From a bacterium (GTDB lineage: Bacteria; UBA9089; CG2-30-40-21; SBAY01): a stretch of 6,032 bases of DNA. Made by a program: the position numbers and the translations under genes. Below, one piece after another: positions 5,419 through 6,032 of the stretch. The notes beneath the pieces were generated by a model. The model ran no database searches. It was given only the letters and a program-made list of their open reading frames with translations, and had not been told where the DNA came from. Each line of letters opens with the position of its first letter. Positions within the stretch are counted from its first letter, which is position 1. The stretch is taken from the NCBI GenBank assembly GCA_030018635.1, contig JASEHU010000143.1:1-6032 (forward strand). Direction: 5' to 3'.

Positions 5419-6012
5419 TTGAAACCATTTAGAGGATTAGCCGATAGTTTTAATTATGCCATTGCCGGTATTGTTCATGGATTAAAAACGCAACGCAATA
5501 TGCAATTACATGTGATAGTTATGGTGCTTGTTCTACTGGCGAGTTTGTTCCTGGATTTAACTCGCATTGAATTAGCGGCTATGTTTTTTGCTATTGGGTT
5601 AGTTTTAATAAGTGAGATGCTCAATACCGCTATTGAAGCCATAGTAGATTTAATCATCGATACCCATCACAGAACAGCCGGCACAGCTAAGGATATTGGT
5701 GCTGGAGCCGTATTGATTGCCTCTATTACTGCCTTAACCATAGGTTATTTAGTTTTGTACAATCGAATTCATATATCTTCCCCAATAGTTTTAAAAACAG
5801 AACATAATCTCCTACATATCTCTTTTATCAGTATATCATTAGTCTTAATAGCTGTAGTAGCCATCAAAGCCTCTGTTGGCAAAGGGACTTTTTTGAGGGG
5901 AGGAATGCCCTCCGGACATAGTGCTATTGCCCTTTGTATCTGGGTTATTGTTACCTTTATCAGCAGGAATATACTTATACTCCTTGTGCTAGTTAGAACA
6001 CGAGACTTTTAA
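5419..6012 (+). CDS. dgkA: Diacylglycerol/undecaprenol kinase fused to a PAP2 phosphatase domain, truncated at the 3' end
   Basis: Residues 1-115 are a complete small DgkA-type membrane kinase, which phosphorylates diacylglycerol or undecaprenol with ATP. The signature E66-M-L-N69-T-A-I-E73 is intact, followed by TAKDIGAGAVL and three likely membrane helices (about 31-47, 50-68, 95-113). The usual glutamate just before RN in the first amphipathic segment is Q25 here. From about 130 a further membrane helix leads into a PAP2 phosphatase domain with KGTFLRGG and P164-S-G-H167. Kinase-phosphatase fusions of this kind are known. After H167 one more hydrophobic helix follows, then RTRDF and a TAA stop. 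The third PAP2 motif (SR..H..D) with the nucleophilic histidine is missing. Normal fusions are longer, so a frameshift, an insertion or a contig-edge error near 5992-6012 is likely. The gene starts with TTG, 111 bp after the Crp/Fnr gene. Kinase assignment is sure; substrate is not. Confidence 0.85.
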   Translation: MKPFRGLADSFNYAIAGIVHGLKTQRNMQLHVIVMVLVLLASLFLDLTRIELAAMFFAIGLVLISEMLNTAIEAIVDLIIDTHHRTAGTAKDIGAGAVLIASITALTIGYLVLYNRIHISSPIVLKTEHNLLHISFISISLVLIAVVAIKASVGKGTFLRGGMPSGHSAIALCIWVIVTFISRNILILLVLVRTRDF

Positions 6013-6032
6013 TCTCAAGCAGTGGACGACCA

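Noticed and set aside
5491..5496. Glutamine Q25 in the kinase as a loss-of-function change
   Set aside because: The usual residue before RN is glutamate, but the main E66-N69-E73 signature is intact and I believe Gln occurs in some fusion-type relatives, so loss of activity is not supported.

Overview
The window looks like a piece of chromosome from an AT-rich, diderm (Gram-negative type) bacterium. The evidence is a secreted, barrel-like protein ending in phenylalanine, Shine-Dalgarno sites, sigma70-like promoters, bacterial-type TyrS, DgkA and Crp proteins, and a CCA-encoding tRNA. The protein sequences match no well-known model species that I recognise. Frequent GTG/TTG starts and hyper-repetitive 7-bp intergenic arrays suggest an uncultivated lineage, but I cannot place it.

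Left end (1-637): a tRNA-Gly(UCC) and a stand-alone response-regulator receiver gene lie on the minus strand. The receiver gene's stop codon is inside the tRNA. Its promoter sits back to back with a plus-strand promoter, and the two -35 boxes are 12 bp apart. The minus promoter would start transcription at or next to the GTG start codon, so that mRNA is probably leaderless. The plus promoter would start transcription at the edge of a dyad in the 5' leader of the next gene.

Middle (638-3045): an exported, probably outer-membrane, protein of unknown function is followed after 47 bp by tyrosyl-tRNA synthetase (TTG start). The two are probably co-transcribed.

Intergenic island (3046-3458): directly after the tyrS stop is a 413-bp, gene-free element bounded by 24-bp inverted repeats. 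It holds a heptamer-repeat hairpin, a second long inverted repeat and a three-way-junction fold. It resembles a MITE or a composite of small mobile repeats.

Right part (3470-6012): an AlbA_2/GHKL-ATPase protein without the usual C-terminal winged helix overlaps, by ATGA, a Crp/Fnr-family regulator. A second heptamer-repeat hairpin (5306-5394) begins within that regulator's stop codon. It is followed by a DgkA-PAP2 lipid kinase/phosphatase fusion that is cut short after the PSGH motif, 20 bp before the window ends.

No defence system, CRISPR array or complete transposase gene is visible. The most unusual items are the receiver/tRNA overlap, the nested inverted-repeat island and the shared 7-bp period of the intergenic arrays.
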